From Granulicella sibirica (GTDB lineage Bacteria; Acidobacteriota; Terriglobia; Terriglobales; Acidobacteriaceae): a DNA stretch of 64,000 nt. Shown piece by piece: positions 53,394-64,000 of this stretch (positions within the stretch are counted from its first letter, which is position 1; the number at the start of each line of letters is the position of its first letter). The stretch is from the NCBI RefSeq assembly GCF_004115155.1, contig NZ_RDSM01000007.1, positions 124,001-188,000 of the forward strand, read 5' to 3'. Both the position numbers and the translations under genes were made by a program. The notes beneath the pieces are model-generated. The model did not search any database. It had not been told where the DNA came from and was given only the letters and a program-made list of their open reading frames with translations.

Positions 53394-54286
53394 GGGTAAG
53401 CGTCGTCTTCAGGACTGGGTCGGATCAGCAAGCCATCTTCTCGATCCACTGGTCGAGCAGATTTATAAGCACGTTCCGGCAGCGACCAAGATTCATGCTG
53501 ACCACACGCCGGTTCCGGTCCTGGCTCCGGGATTAGGCAAGACCAAGACTGCTCGACTTTGGACTTATATGCGCGATGATCGTCCAGCAGGCATGGACAC
53601 ACCGCCAGCCTATTCGCCCGATCGCAAGGGCGAGCATCCGAAGCTACATCTCAGTCAGTTTAGCGGCATCCTGAAGGAAGACTGGCTTCCATCACATCTA
53701 CGAAGGCGGCAGGATCATCGAAGCCGCATGTTGGGCTCACGTGCGGCGCACGCTCTACGATATCCATGTGGCCACCAACTCGGCGATTGCCAACGAAGCA
53801 ATCGAACGCATCGGCGCTCTCTGCCAGATCGAGCGCGACATCCGCGGCAAGCCTGCTGAGCTGCGATGTGAGGTTCGACAGGCACGAGCCAGGCCTTAAA
53901 TCGACGAACTGCATCAGTGGCTCCACAAGACACTTGCACGTCTTTCGCGCAAGTCTGATACGGCGGCGATTCACTACGCGCTCTCACGTTGGCGTGCGCT
54001 GACTCGTTATCTTCACGACGAGCAGATCGAGATCGACAACTCTGGAGCCGAAAGGGCCTTGCGTGCCGTGGCTCTGGGACCAAAAACCTTTTTATTCTGC
54101 GGTTCGGACGCCGACGGCCAAAGGTCGGCTGCGATCTATTCGCTGCTCGGTACAGCCAAGCTCAATGGCCTCGATCCGGAACTCTACCTCCGGCACATCC
54201 TGGAAAAGACCGCTGATTTCCCGATCAACCGCATACAGCAACTGTTGTTATGGAACTTCTACAAGACTCAGATGGATCTCGCTTGA
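53394..54286 (+). pseudogene. IS66-family transposase remnant
   Basis: Pieces in several frames give RLQDWVGSASHLLDPLVEQI, HADHTPVPVLAPGLGKTKTA, RLWTYMRDDRPAG, AYSPDRKGEHP, and at the end IEIDNSGAERALRAVALGPK, FLFCGSDADGQRSAAIYSLL and DPELYLRHILEK. These are the DDE domain and C-terminus of IS66 TnpC. The N-terminus and the accessory genes are absent and several frameshifts are present. Confidence 0.8.
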
Positions 54287-54334
54287 TCTCAAGTGAGAAT
54301 AAAGGCGCTTCTCGGCAAGGGAGCGAGGCGCCGA

Positions 54335-54766
54335 TTACAATTCCTCTCCCGGCTCCCAAGGCCGCACGAAGAGGATCAGCTCTCCCGGCTTCGCAGAACT
54401 GGAAGTCTTAGTGCAACGATTGGGCGGCACAATAGGTTCAACGATGCCATTAGCTACGACCTCGCTGATCCTGTAGGAATTCGGAATCAGGCCTCCACGT
54501 TCGTCTGCGCAATTGACATATTCATGCGTGTTGTGGGTAAGGATGATAGTGTCTCGACTAATCTTTAGCTCAGCAAACGCCGAGGAATCTTGCCTGACTG
54601 AGATGTCACGGTAGCCTGCGCGATCCTCCAGGCCAACTTCCTTGACTCTTATTGGAAGCCCCGTACGTCCATCGATAAGCCTAATGTGAATCAAAACCGT
54701 GTTGTCCTGAGCTTGGACCATTAAACTGAAGCTCAAGAGCGCTAAGCATATCAGCCGGCAGTTCAT
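54335..54766 (-). CDS. Secreted hypothetical protein
   Basis: GGGAG lies seven bases before ATG 54766. The 143-residue product has a signal peptide (RLICLALLSFSLMVQAQ) and a beta-rich mature part with IRLIDGRTGLPIRVKEVGLE, similar to carboxypeptidase-regulatory-like beta-sandwich domains. The function is unknown. Confidence 0.6.
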   Translation of the reverse strand: MNCRLICLALLSFSLMVQAQDNTVLIHIRLIDGRTGLPIRVKEVGLEDRAGYRDISVRQDSSAFAELKISRDTIILTHNTHEYVNCADERGGLIPNSYRISEVVANGIVEPIVPPNRCTKTSSSAKPGELILFVRPWEPGEEL

Positions 54767-55037
54767 CTGTGGCTCCCTTCGCATCCAAATTTTATCGATC
54801 CAAGATCCGAAATGCTATACCGGAGTTCCGAACCGCATACCGCTGCTCATACTGGCTCACGACGACCGCATCCACTCTCATCTCTTCATAAGACGGTAAG
54901 GAACGGGCGCTTACGGCGGAGAGGCGGAGCCGGAGCTAGCTGAAAAGGATCTGCCCCGAACCGGCCCTTTGAGGTGCGAACCGGTCCGAAACATCTCCAC
55001 ACCAGCGAAACTCGACTCTTGCGCTGGCGTGGAAGAG

Positions 55038-55829
55038 TCAGTCGATAGAGCGTCCTGCGTGCGTCTCGACGAAATCTGTGATCGCCTTCGCGACTCGCAC
55101 TGGTTGATCAATCGGTAAGAGATGCCCACTCTCCGCAATGATCTCAAGTGTTGACCCCGGAATTCTTGCGATAATCTCGTGGCGATGCTGTTCTACAGAA
55201 TCAAGTCGATCCAGCTCTCCCGCAAGCACCAGCGTAGGTACGGCGATCTTGGGAACTTCTGCTGAAATGTCCTCCGACATGCCGATGGTTGGCCATGCCA
55301 GCTTTGCTTTGGGAACTCCACTCAAGCTGTCTTCGATAAGTTGCTCGATGGTTTTGGAATCGGGCATCCGTGCAGTCAGAAACTCGATGGTCTGAAGGGC
55401 TGTATCACGGTTGTCGTATGCGTGAATCTGTTGCTCTTTAGCTTCGTCGGGCATCTGTGAGGGAGACGGCGTTGCAGGCGCGACGAGAATCACGCCTTCG
55501 AGCCCTTCCAGATGGCGGGAAGCCAACAGCTGTGCGACTTTTCCGCCCATTGAGTGGCCAACAAGGATGAAGCTGGAAAGCCCGAGATGCTTGATCAACT
55601 CCGTTGTGCCATCGGCCAAGGAAGTGATCGAATAGTCACTCGACGCGCCATCTGATTTTCCCCACCCCGGAAAGTCAAACGCAACCGTGTGGAAAGAGTC
55701 TCCTAGCTCACCAATCACCTTGTTCCATGTCCGATGTGTTCCGCCCCAGTAGTGCAGGAAAAGGAGACACGGCTTTCCCTTGTCTCCCTTCTGTTCAACG
55801 TACAGCGCCATTTCAGTGTTTGACTTCAT
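55038..55829 (-). CDS. Alpha/beta hydrolase
   Basis: 263 residues with the hydrolase fold: LLFLHYWGGTHRTWNKVIGE (oxyanion region), FDFPGWGKSD, nucleophile Ser in LVGHSMGGKVAQLLA, Asp in VLAGELDRLDSVEQH and His in ESGHLLPIDQP. GGTGG sits before ATG 55829. Esterase or epoxide-hydrolase-like activity is possible; the substrate is unknown. Confidence 0.88.
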   Translation of the reverse strand: MKSNTEMALYVEQKGDKGKPCLLFLHYWGGTHRTWNKVIGELGDSFHTVAFDFPGWGKSDGASSDYSITSLADGTTELIKHLGLSSFILVGHSMGGKVAQLLASRHLEGLEGVILVAPATPSPSQMPDEAKEQQIHAYDNRDTALQTIEFLTARMPDSKTIEQLIEDSLSGVPKAKLAWPTIGMSEDISAEVPKIAVPTLVLAGELDRLDSVEQHRHEIIARIPGSTLEIIAESGHLLPIDQPVRVAKAITDFVETHAGRSID

Positions 55830-57143
55830 AGAACCACCTTTCAAGAGATCTTCGGCCCTTTAACCGACTTAACTCGACTACCCGACTTAACTCGACCAAA
55901 TAGCCACTGAAGCCGCCACACCCAATCCGCTTTCCGAAACGTCTTGACGGCTCGGTTTGAGCGGCAACAAATAGCAGCATCTGTGAGACTAGATGAGCGA
56001 ATCCGACAACGGTGTGTCGAGGTACAGACGATATGGCCGTATTCGGCCGCATCTTGTCCGATTCTCACCTGCCGAAACTGCTCGATTTATTGAGAGGTTT
56101 CCTCATTCAGGTGTTATTGGCGATATTGTCTTGGAATTCCTCGCCCCGAAGATTCTCCAACGCGCCTTGGCAGAATAGGCATCGGATGACATAGGACTAC
56201 CTGTCGATCAATGACTGTATCGCCAGTGGGCCCGATACGCGAGCTTAAGCTTTTTGTTTTGGACAGCCGTCGCGGTAGCCGCATGTGGGCAATTCCTAGG
56301 CGAACATCAATCATGGTGGGCGCTCCTACGGCTGGAAAAGTGGATTTGATGGTCTTGGGCCATCTTGGCTGTTCCGATAGTCCACTGACCTTAAGCTCTC
56401 AGCTTCTCTCTTACCTTTATGGAAGCGGATTACTGCTCACCCAGTTGCCGATCGTTGTGATCATTCTGGAACAGAGCTTCTTCGGGCTTTGCATACGAAA
56501 TGCTTTATGGTTGTAGGAACGCGCGAACTTTGTGCCTTCATCCCAGTAGGTATTGAGTCCAGGCTGAAGCCGCCCCCGGTGATACACCAGCGTGAACATC
56601 GCAAAAGTGCGCTTCTCCGGGTATCTGTTCGGCTGGTCCGTCATGCACTCTCTAATAAAAATCGTACAAGCTTTTGCTCATATGTGGCGCTCGCATTCTA
56701 ATCGGCGGGGTCGGAGTCATTGTGGCAGCGATAATGCCGTTCATGAGAACAGTTTCGGTATCCCCAGCAAATAGATCCCCTCTGATCTTTGAACCTATTG
56801 CTCGCTTCTTCCGGGCGAGTGGCAATGGCGTCAGCCAACAATAATCAAGGCCCAACATAACTGAGCCGATTCCTCATCACGACGTAAACTAGGAACGCTG
56901 ATGGCCTTGTGCACTTGCGTTGTATGCAACAGTTCGACGCCAATCTCCTCATTGCTTTGGATGCGCTCCTAGACACGGGGGTGTCGTCATCGGAAGACGT
57001 AGCAGCTGCCATGGTGAATATCCGGCCACAAAGACGCCTGTTGCTGCCAAATGTCCGAGGTCCGTAGGGAGGAGCCTCAAACATCGCGTTTGAGCAGCAT
57101 CATATTTTTGAGGCCTGCTCCAGGCGCGGAAAGTTGGCAAGCA
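55830..57143. other. Long stretch without an intact gene
   Basis: Only short frames occur (for example 56417-56644 minus, 56211-56516 plus), with no recognisable domains. The length and broken frames suggest decayed genes. Confidence 0.4.
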
Positions 57144-58358
57144 ATGAAGGAAACGTCGAGTCTTGTGTTGGCAGCGGTGACTCTCTCTGCCACTCTGGTT
57201 GCGCTGTTGGGTTGCAGTCCCGTTGGAGGCGCCACGACGGCTGCATCCAGCATACAGGCATCCGGCTTCATTTCGGTTTCTGGCAAGGTGATCTCCCGCG
57301 ATGGAAAGCCGTGGATCCCGCATGCCTTTCAGCAGGTGGCGTTTGTGTCGCCGCCGGGGTATACCAGTGCGGACGGAGCGAAGCAGATCTTTCTGACTGC
57401 TGCGCAAAGCTACACCTCGGCGGAGTACGCGCAGATGGTGCAGCAGGGTGCGGACTCTGTACGGATACAGTTTGCACAAACGGGGATTGATCCCAAGGGT
57501 ATTTATCCATCACAGACGTTCACGAACAATGTCATAGCCGCAGCGAAAGCTGCGCGTGCCGCGGGCTTGACCGTTATCCTTTCCGATCAGGACGAGGCGC
57601 AAACCGGCGAAACGAATGAGTCGGGACTTCCGGCTGGGGGGGCACAGGGTGCATGGACGAACTTGCTGACGACGGCTCCTTGGATCGGGCAGGACACCGG
57701 GATTTTGCTTGAGATTTACAACGAACCTTTTGTGGGTGTTACTCGCGAAGGCCCACCGCCTGCCGCCGATTGGACGCAGTGGCAAACCGCGATGAACGCA
57801 CTCATTGCCACGATCCGGGGCACGGGAGCAAAGAACGTGCTCATCGCCGATGGTCTGGAGCATGCCGAAGAGCTTACCGGTGCGCTTCCGCTCACTGACA
57901 CAGTAAGCCCGGTGATCTACGCCTCTCACCCATACGCGCACAACTACCAGGATCAGAACGCCGCCGGAACAGACGCGAACGGGAACGTCGTTGCTGGAAC
58001 CGGGTGGAACGTGATGTTCGGAAACTTTGCAGCAACCAACCCCGTGATGGTCACGGAGTGGGGAAATGGCTACTACTGCGACAACATCACAGGGACCGCC
58101 GATGTGGCCTTCCTGCAATACCTGCAGGGGCGAGGTGTGGGACTCGTCGCGACGACATGGGACTGGGCTGGACCGAACTTCGGCAGCATCCGCGTGAACT
58201 TTCCAAACAGCACGGTAACGTCTTTTCCGGCTGCGGGCACTCCCATTTGCCATATCGATGCGCAGACTGGAGAAGCCGTTATCGACGATGGTGTTGGACC
58301 GGGTCAACTCGTTCAAACCTGGTTCACGACGGGGACACCTTCTGCCGTGCTCGAATAG
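57144..58358 (+). CDS. GH5-like glycoside hydrolase, lipoprotein or secreted
   Basis: 404 residues from ATG 57144 with a signal sequence and candidate lipobox (VALLGC). The (beta/alpha)8 glycosidase shows RIQFAQTGIDP, the acid/base Glu194 in LLEIYNEPFVG and the nucleophile Glu305 in VMVTEWGNGYY. These positions fit clan GH-A, most like GH5. It is active on an unknown beta-glycan. The divergent neighbour at 59346 is a broken paralogue. Confidence 0.82.
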   Translation: MKETSSLVLAAVTLSATLVALLGCSPVGGATTAASSIQASGFISVSGKVISRDGKPWIPHAFQQVAFVSPPGYTSADGAKQIFLTAAQSYTSAEYAQMVQQGADSVRIQFAQTGIDPKGIYPSQTFTNNVIAAAKAARAAGLTVILSDQDEAQTGETNESGLPAGGAQGAWTNLLTTAPWIGQDTGILLEIYNEPFVGVTREGPPPAADWTQWQTAMNALIATIRGTGAKNVLIADGLEHAEELTGALPLTDTVSPVIYASHPYAHNYQDQNAAGTDANGNVVAGTGWNVMFGNFAATNPVMVTEWGNGYYCDNITGTADVAFLQYLQGRGVGLVATTWDWAGPNFGSIRVNFPNSTVTSFPAAGTPICHIDAQTGEAVIDDGVGPGQLVQTWFTTGTPSAVLE

Positions 58359-58646
58359 TTGTTCCGTAGACGAGCAGGCGCGGGTGGAGCATCGATATAC
58401 ACGCGCCTCTGCTCATCAAACCACTTGAAGTGGTTCTTTCGCGGTGATTCGTAACTTTCCAGTGATCTCCCTCCCGCTAGCGAGATAACTGAGTCGACGC
58501 TGAATCGCCGAGGCAATCCAACACTAGCAGGAACGATGACGGTGTGGCTCGGTGCTTCTTGTGAGGGTGGTTTCGTTAAAGCTTCAAAAGCAGCAGGCTC
58601 TGTCACCATCGATGTCTCACTGTCTGCACGCAGATTACGGCGGTGC

Positions 58647-59082
58647 TCAGGAGTTCTCCGCCTTGGGCGAGGGGAAGTAAAAGTAGCCATAATGATCGCT
58701 GATTTCGGTCATGCGTTTAAGGTCTTCTGGAAGCTTTAGGCCGGAGATCGCGCGAGAATAGTCGTCGATTCCGCCGCCATTCGTTGTAAGCATCATTCGG
58801 CCAGCCGTTTCGCCTACATTTCGGAAGGCATGGTAGGTGTTCCGCGTGGAAAGGATAGATCGACCGACCGTCATCGGAATCCCTGCGCCATCTTTGTAGA
58901 ACTCGTATTCCCCTTCAAGAACCGTACAGATCTCTTCCTCTTTGAGGTGCTATGTGGCGGCGGTCCACCTTTTGGTGGTGTCGTCTCTACGAAGACGCAA
59001 CAGGTGTAGTTTGAAGACCGGCTTGAAACGACGATTCAAGCGTGAGACCGTCCAGAATTGTGATGATTTCTTTTTCCGCCAA
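58647..59082 (-). pseudogene. Frameshifted cupin-domain protein
   Basis: GGAGGAG precedes TTG 59082 (AEKEIITILDGLTLESSFQA). After frameshifts the cupin core follows: PKGGPPPHS, then LKEEEICTVLEGEYEFYKDG and STRNTYHAFRNVGETAGRMM, ending at 58647. The metal-binding histidine motif is split by a frameshift. Confidence 0.65.
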
Positions 59083-59345
59083 GATTTCTCCTCCTCGTAG
59101 TGTCGAAGCGCGAATGCTTACAGACAGGGTTATGCGCGACCGACACTTTTAAATGTTGAACATTCCTGCGGGTGCAGTGCGAAGAACAGTGCAGCTGTAT
59201 CTCCTTGCTCCTCGCCGCTCGTATGCGGTCCCACAATTTGTCTGAAGAGAGCACAAGGAAAGCTCAGGATCATCCGGGCCACGGTGGCCCACGGGCACGT
59301 GAAAAGCTGGCACGCTATACAGGATGCGAGCGCTCAAGGACGAAC

Positions 59346-60416
59346 TCATGGTTGAAGCCGCCCTTGAAAGAATCGCTCGACTGCCCTGCCGGGTCCAAAG
59401 CCCGGTTCTCCACATGTCAAACCTTCAAACGCGCTGATCTGGGGCGGAAAACATGGAAAGTACTGCCAAACTTCGGCCCTGAAATATCCCAGCCGTATGC
59501 CATCAAGCCGATGCCACGCCCATTGAGGTAGCGGAGAAACTCCTCCGCGTATTTTGGGGTACCCAGGTCGCAATAATACTTGGGCACTGTCGTCCACTCG
59601 GTCACAACGACGGCGTGCGTTCGTGCCAAGTCCCCGAACTTCCCATGAAGGCGCCGTCTGATCTTGAGCACGATGGGCATATGGGTGTGATGCGTAGACT
59701 ACCTGTCCGTCAGGATCATGCAGCGCTGGTGCACCTCCTAACCTCTCGGCGAAGAGCAGACCGTCGGCTATCGCGACATTGGAAGCTCCGGCATCGCGAA
59801 CGACCTTGAGCGTAGCGTTCATCTCGTGAGCCCACTTGCGCCAGTTTTCGGGGTTTGGGGGCAGATCCGGTTCATTGAGGAGTTCATAGATGATACCGTG
59901 ATCTCTCGCGAACACAGGGGCAAGAGAAGCCCATACACGACGGGTGGCGTCGTTCAGCAGCGACGCGACTCTGTCTTTTTTCTCGCCAATCTGCTCTTCA
60001 TCCTGGACGCTGAGCATCACGATGAGCCCAGCCGCTCGAGCCGCGTGTACGGCGTCGATGACCTGCGAACGAAAGGCAGGGGTGAACAAGGGATTCTGAG
60101 GGTCGAGTCCCGGTTGTGAAATCTGAATACGCACTGAGTCGATCCCGTATGAGCGCATGGCGGTGTAATCCGAAGGCGAGTAGTGTTGGTACGCTTCGGT
60201 GAATACGCCCTGTTGTGCAGCGGGAGGTGCGACAAAGGCAATCTGTACAACCCCGTGAGGAGTCCACGGACGACCGTCTCTTTGAAGCCTGCCGCCTGAC
60301 ACAGAAATGGAGGCCTGTCCGCAGGCCGAGGTCCACGCGACAAGAGAGATGGTGGAGAAAAGTAAAGCGTGTTTGAACCGGGACAACACTTTATACCGTG
60401 CTTGCAAGCGCTTCAT
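59346..60416 (-). pseudogene. Frameshifted GH5-like glycosidase
   Basis: A start at 60416 gives a signal sequence (HALLFSTISLVAWTSACGQ) and a GH5-like N-terminal two-thirds with IIYELLNEPDLPPN (acid/base). Near 59660 the frame shifts: the second catalytic segment VVVTEWTTVPKYYCDLGTPK and RGIGLMAYGWDISGP is in another frame, and a further shift follows near 59430. It is a paralogue of the 57144 enzyme (shared layout RDGRPWTPH, IQISQPGLDPQNP, YASHPYAH). Confidence 0.75.
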
Positions 60417-61217
60417 TTGTTCATCCTCAAACCAGAGTAGCGTCACACAGGCAGGGGAACGTATGAACGTGAGCGTCCCTGCAATGAGCTCCGCGTTGCT
60501 ACGCATCCGCAAGTAAGTGGGCGACCCCATCATGGTTCAGGCAGGTAGAGGACTTGTCCCCACGCCGAAGGCGTTGGAGGCTCGTGCTCGTGTACGTGCG
60601 CACGCTCAGGAAGCACAGTCCTTGATCCAAGCCCGAGCAGTACCACTGACCGGGCGGAGCGTAGCTTCACAATTCGTGCCGAGGAATCTCTCGTTGGGAC
60701 TTTCGCATCCGCAATCCTTAGAGAGGTTCGCAAGAAAGCCTGCAAGATCAACCTGCAGTTTCTTGCTCAACGAACTGAAGAGATCGGGCCGTTGCGCGAG
60801 GGCATTATCGATCTCGACGTTGGGGATATAAAACTTCGAGGGCCGGAAGTTAAAGTTTAAGGCCTGTTCATTGATAAATTCGTGGGTGTAGTTCGTCTTG
60901 GGCATCCGTTGTCGCGAGCGCCAGTGACGTTGAAGCGCCACATCGAATATGAGCACATCAGCGCATCGCGCCGCGGACTGCAGTATGGCCCCATCGATGA
61001 AGCACTCACTGAGCGCTGGGTTTGAGTAGATAGTGCTGCAATGAGTAGGATGGATCTGGGGATAGTATCCAGTTTAGTTCCTCCCTGCTAGCGACTAACG
61101 AGGTACGTATACCGCTCTTTTAACGCTAGCCTGATGAACCGAGTTCATCTTGGTCCGACTGACGCTGCGACAGATCTTCTACCTGCAGTTGTGCAACTAT
61201 GAAGGAGGGAAGTTTAC
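60417..61217. other. Intergenic stretch, possible decayed gene
   Basis: A minus frame at 60606-60956 contains RPDLFSSLSKKLQVDLAGFL and may be a remnant, but no family was recognised. Nothing else was identified. Confidence 0.35.
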
Positions 61218-62087
61218 ATGAGCGATGAAAAGAAGATGACCTCCGCGAGGACGAGTCACGCCTCTATCGTCAGTATGACACCGAGCACTCGAGACGAGTC
61301 TACTCAAAAGGCAAGCAGCCCCATAAGCCTCTATGAGAAGATGGGCGAGCGAACCACGCAACCCTTTGCCATCCACATCCTCGATGCGTTGCAACCGATC
61401 TTAAACCTCGACCTTATAGATATTGCCGCTGGCACCGGTGGATTGGCCCTTGTTGCCGCCGAGCGTGGAGCAAGGGTGCTTGCTACAGACGTGAGCGCGC
61501 CCATGATCGACCGAATACGTGAACGTTTGGGCCCAGGCCAACGTGGCCGGGCGGAGATCATGGACTTCAGTACGCTGAACCTGAGGGACGCTAGCTACGA
61601 CATAGCAGTATCCAATTTTGGGGTGCTTGCGTTCTCGAAGTGGCGGCTTGGCTTAGCCGAGATGATCCGTGTCACGAGGCACGGAGGACGGATCAACCTT
61701 TCGATGTGGACTCAAAGGGACGATTGCTCTCCGGCTCACCTTATGAAACGGGTGTTCAGCACTCTGTTTCCCGCCCGGGTTCTTTGGCCTGCCGACATGT
61801 TCCCTGTTTTCACGGAAGAAGCACTGCGCGCTGACGTGCGAGCTGCGGGCTGCAGCGACGTCCAGGTCGAGGTTGTGACAGCGGACTGGAGTCCGTTCTC
61901 CTCGGTAGACGTCGTAAGTGAATGCCACCCTATGTTCAAGGGCTTTCCAGGCTATGCCACGTTGACCCCTCTTGAGGCAGAAAAACTGCACGCTGCGCTA
62001 CAGGATGCGTTCCAAAGCTATGCCGGAGAGGATGGCGTCATCCGTCTCCCGACAAGAGCTTTCGTTGTCACTGGACGGCGGCTCTGA
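61218..62087 (+). CDS. SAM-dependent methyltransferase
   Basis: 289 residues with GGAGGGAAG before the ATG. Motif I is LIDIAAGTGGLALVAAERGA, then ATDVSAPMIDRIRERLG, AEIMDFSTLN and the MIRVTRHGGRINLSMW segment. UbiE-like class I type; the substrate is unknown. Confidence 0.85.
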   Translation: MSDEKKMTSARTSHASIVSMTPSTRDESTQKASSPISLYEKMGERTTQPFAIHILDALQPILNLDLIDIAAGTGGLALVAAERGARVLATDVSAPMIDRIRERLGPGQRGRAEIMDFSTLNLRDASYDIAVSNFGVLAFSKWRLGLAEMIRVTRHGGRINLSMWTQRDDCSPAHLMKRVFSTLFPARVLWPADMFPVFTEEALRADVRAAGCSDVQVEVVTADWSPFSSVDVVSECHPMFKGFPGYATLTPLEAEKLHAALQDAFQSYAGEDGVIRLPTRAFVVTGRRL

Positions 62088-62523
62088 GCGAACCATGCCT
62101 AGATCAGTCCCGGACAACGCCTTTGTCGGAAGTTGGCCATGCATAGTCTGAGGCCTGAGCGCACGATATTTACGTTTGGTGTTGGGGTCCAATAGCAACT
62201 CGAGCCAGTTGTTTAAGAGGGGGTCGCACGAGTTCCTAATTCCTATTGAGGAAAGCTTAGTCAAGCTATTGCGAGTTCTTTTGTCTTCGCGCTATACGAT
62301 GCGGCGAGCGTTTCCGCCGATTGGACAGCCCGTTTTTGAGCGAAGGCTCTGAGATGAACGTGATGATTCGCGACTGGAGGCTGCGCACTAGCGAACCTAA
62401 AGTCGCTTAGTACCTGCAACAACCGCCCACCGCTTGGACTAGTCAGGCTCCGACGCTTCGAGCAGAAACTTCGTAGTAGATTTGGCGAGAGAGTGCGCGC
62501 CTGACAGGCCGCCGTCGACATCC
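62088..62523. other. Convergent intergenic stretch
   Basis: No gene is supported; the 3' ends of the methyltransferase and the desaturase-like gene face each other here. Confidence 0.35.
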
Positions 62524-63942
62524 TCAGCGGGGCCGATGATCGGCCAGTGCTGCCGACGCTGCGAGATAGCCGCACATTCCGTGCACGCCACCACCTGGAG
62601 GGGTGGATGCGCTGGCAAGGTAGATACGAGCGTTAGAGGTTCGGTGTCCACGAATGGTCGGCCGTGCAAGCATCCCTTTCAGCGTCATGGCACCACCCGA
62701 TATGTCTCCCTTCGCTAAGTTCAGGTTCCAACGTCCTAACGCTCTCGTATTCCAGGCACAGCGGTCGAGAACGACATCGCGGAAACCGGGCGCGAAACGC
62801 TCAATTTGGGTTTCGATGGATGCGCTCATATCTCGCTCTGATCCATACGGAACGTGGCAGTATGCCCACGCCGTGTGTCTGCCAAGTGGTGATCGGGTTG
62901 AATCTATGAGACTAGGTTGCGTGACGAGAACAAAAGGTCGCTCATTGTGGCGGCCATAGAACGCATCATGTTCGGAGCGGGCAATCTCAGGCAACGTCCC
63001 GCCAAGATGTACTGTAGCGGCCCGCAGACACGCAAGATCTCGCCCGGGAATGGGTTCCCGCAAGGCGTAATCGATCTTGAAGATGCCGGGACCGGGACGA
63101 AAATGTGTTATTCGCTGACGAAATGCCAAGGAGAGAGCGCCCCCCGATATGCTGGCCATAGACTCGGCTGACGTGTCGAAGAGTGTGATGTCGGAGTGCG
63201 GAAGTCCTGTAAGCGAAGTCACCTCGACTCCGGTGTACAGCTTACCGCCGAGTTCAGTAAGGCGATTGACGAGTGCGCGACTGATGCTCACGGCTCCACC
63301 ACGTGCGATGGGCCAGCCCGTAGTGTGGCCCGCGGCAAGCATAACGAGAGCAACGGCGGAGCTCGAGGCCTTCGTGAAGGGAATTACCGAATGTGCAGCG
63401 CATCCAGCGAACAGCGCTCGGGCCCGCTCGTCTCGAAAGAGGAGCCGAGCTAAAACTTGTGCAGGAAGTAGTGCCGGGATACCGAAGACGCCCATCGCAA
63501 CTGGATGCTTTGGGACGCGCAACAAGCCACGCGTAAAATCGTCGACTAAATCCTCCCACGCACGGATTGTCGGGCCAAGTAGCAATCGATAGTTTCGAGC
63601 GTCGTGTGCTGAGAACTGCGAGATGGTTGACTCGACTTCGGATTCGAGAGTAATGGTTGAGCCGTCATCGAGAGGGTGAGCCATGGGAACACCCGGTTGA
63701 AGCCATTCGAGGCCACACTCTTCGAGTTGCAGCGCGCGAAAGGCCGGTGACGCGATTCCGAGTGGAAAAACGCTTGAACCGATGTCATGGAGGAAGCCAG
63801 GAAGGGTGAGCTCCCCGGTCGCCGCAGCCCCACCAGGCTGGACATTGCGTTCGAAAACCGACACCTGGACTCCCGCTAGCGCCAGTGTCACGGCTGCTGT
63901 CAGTCCGTTAGGGCCGGAGCCTATAATGTTGGCCGAACGCAA
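62524..63942 (-). CDS. Phytoene desaturase-like FAD-dependent oxidoreductase
   Basis: 472 residues, TTG start behind GGAGGAGGTG. The FAD site is IIGSGPNGLTAAVTLALAGV followed by FERNVQPGGAAATGELTLPG. The C-terminal part has IYLASASTPPGGGVHGMCGY, the CrtI/NAD(P)-FAD signature. The family desaturates or oxidises isoprenoids and related lipids; no carotenoid genes are visible in the window, so the substrate is open. Confidence 0.85.
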   Translation of the reverse strand: MRSANIIGSGPNGLTAAVTLALAGVQVSVFERNVQPGGAAATGELTLPGFLHDIGSSVFPLGIASPAFRALQLEECGLEWLQPGVPMAHPLDDGSTITLESEVESTISQFSAHDARNYRLLLGPTIRAWEDLVDDFTRGLLRVPKHPVAMGVFGIPALLPAQVLARLLFRDERARALFAGCAAHSVIPFTKASSSAVALVMLAAGHTTGWPIARGGAVSISRALVNRLTELGGKLYTGVEVTSLTGLPHSDITLFDTSAESMASISGGALSLAFRQRITHFRPGPGIFKIDYALREPIPGRDLACLRAATVHLGGTLPEIARSEHDAFYGRHNERPFVLVTQPSLIDSTRSPLGRHTAWAYCHVPYGSERDMSASIETQIERFAPGFRDVVLDRCAWNTRALGRWNLNLAKGDISGGAMTLKGMLARPTIRGHRTSNARIYLASASTPPGGGVHGMCGYLAASAALADHRPR

Positions 63943-63956
63943 CGATTCGCACCTCC

Positions 63957-64000
63957 TCCATCACACTTTTCAACGCCAAATGACATTAGCAGCAGGCAGG
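63957..64000 (+). promoter_or_regulatory. Partial third copy of the shared promoter element
   Basis: CACTTTTCAACGCC followed by AGCAGCAGGCAGG matches the right half of the elements at 1351 and 42818 (CTTTTCAACGCC, AGCAGGCAG). The window ends inside it. It probably serves a plus-strand gene beyond the edge. Confidence 0.5.

Noticed and set aside
1..64000. CRISPR arrays, tRNA or rRNA genes, integrated-element attachment sites
   Set aside because: No regularly spaced repeats, cloverleaf or rRNA-like sequence was recognised by eye; a covariance-model scan would be needed to exclude small RNAs.

Overview
The window looks like an accessory region of an acidobacterial chromosome (class Terriglobia or a close relative). 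This is inferred from the Oar-like TonB-dependent receptor with an N-terminal carboxypeptidase-regulatory domain, the Lys/Ala-rich small protein family, ECF sigma/anti-sigma/CHAT genes, secreted GH5 and propeller proteins, and many decayed genes. No rRNA, tRNA or CRISPR array was seen.

The centre of interest is a lasso-peptide locus at 7.7-25.6 kb. A plus-strand group (7736-16200) encodes a single polypeptide combining an ECF sigma factor, a ZAS-type anti-sigma motif, a membrane segment and an extracytoplasmic sensor; then an Oar/TonB-type outer-membrane receptor; then an S9-family hydrolase resembling lasso isopeptidases. Converging on it is a minus-strand biosynthetic operon (22676 down to 16515): PqqD-like recognition protein B1, an APH-fold kinase, a prolyl oligopeptidase, transglutaminase-like leader protease B2, asparagine-synthetase-like cyclase C, and last a 49-codon precursor gene. 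A second, decayed 49-codon precursor lies beyond the operon terminator. An ABC exporter (23855-25633) and an AraC-type regulator complete the locus.

A related locus lies at 30.6-37.4 kb: a TPR-CHAT protein, a PDZ/S41 peptidase, a paralogue of the lasso-operon kinase, and an anti-sigma/ECF sigma pair. A near-identical palindromic element (GTCGCA-N3-TGCGAC) precedes both the lasso operon and the second kinase, which suggests co-regulation.

The left arm (0-7.5 kb) has an MDR oxidoreductase, gene relics, a truncated IS3 element, and a duplicated module of OmpR-type response regulator plus XRE repressor with paired palindromic operators. Between 25.6 and 28.2 kb is a gene graveyard with tails of ABC, PAS, HAD and propeller genes. 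From 37.6 kb rightwards come DNA-binding proteins, AraC and MmyB-like regulators, a flavin monooxygenase that seems to have taken over an oxidoreductase promoter, a secreted propeller and NHL protein, a GNAT, methyltransferases, an IS66 relic, an alpha/beta hydrolase, an intact GH5 and a frameshifted GH5 paralogue, a broken cupin, and a desaturase-like flavoprotein.
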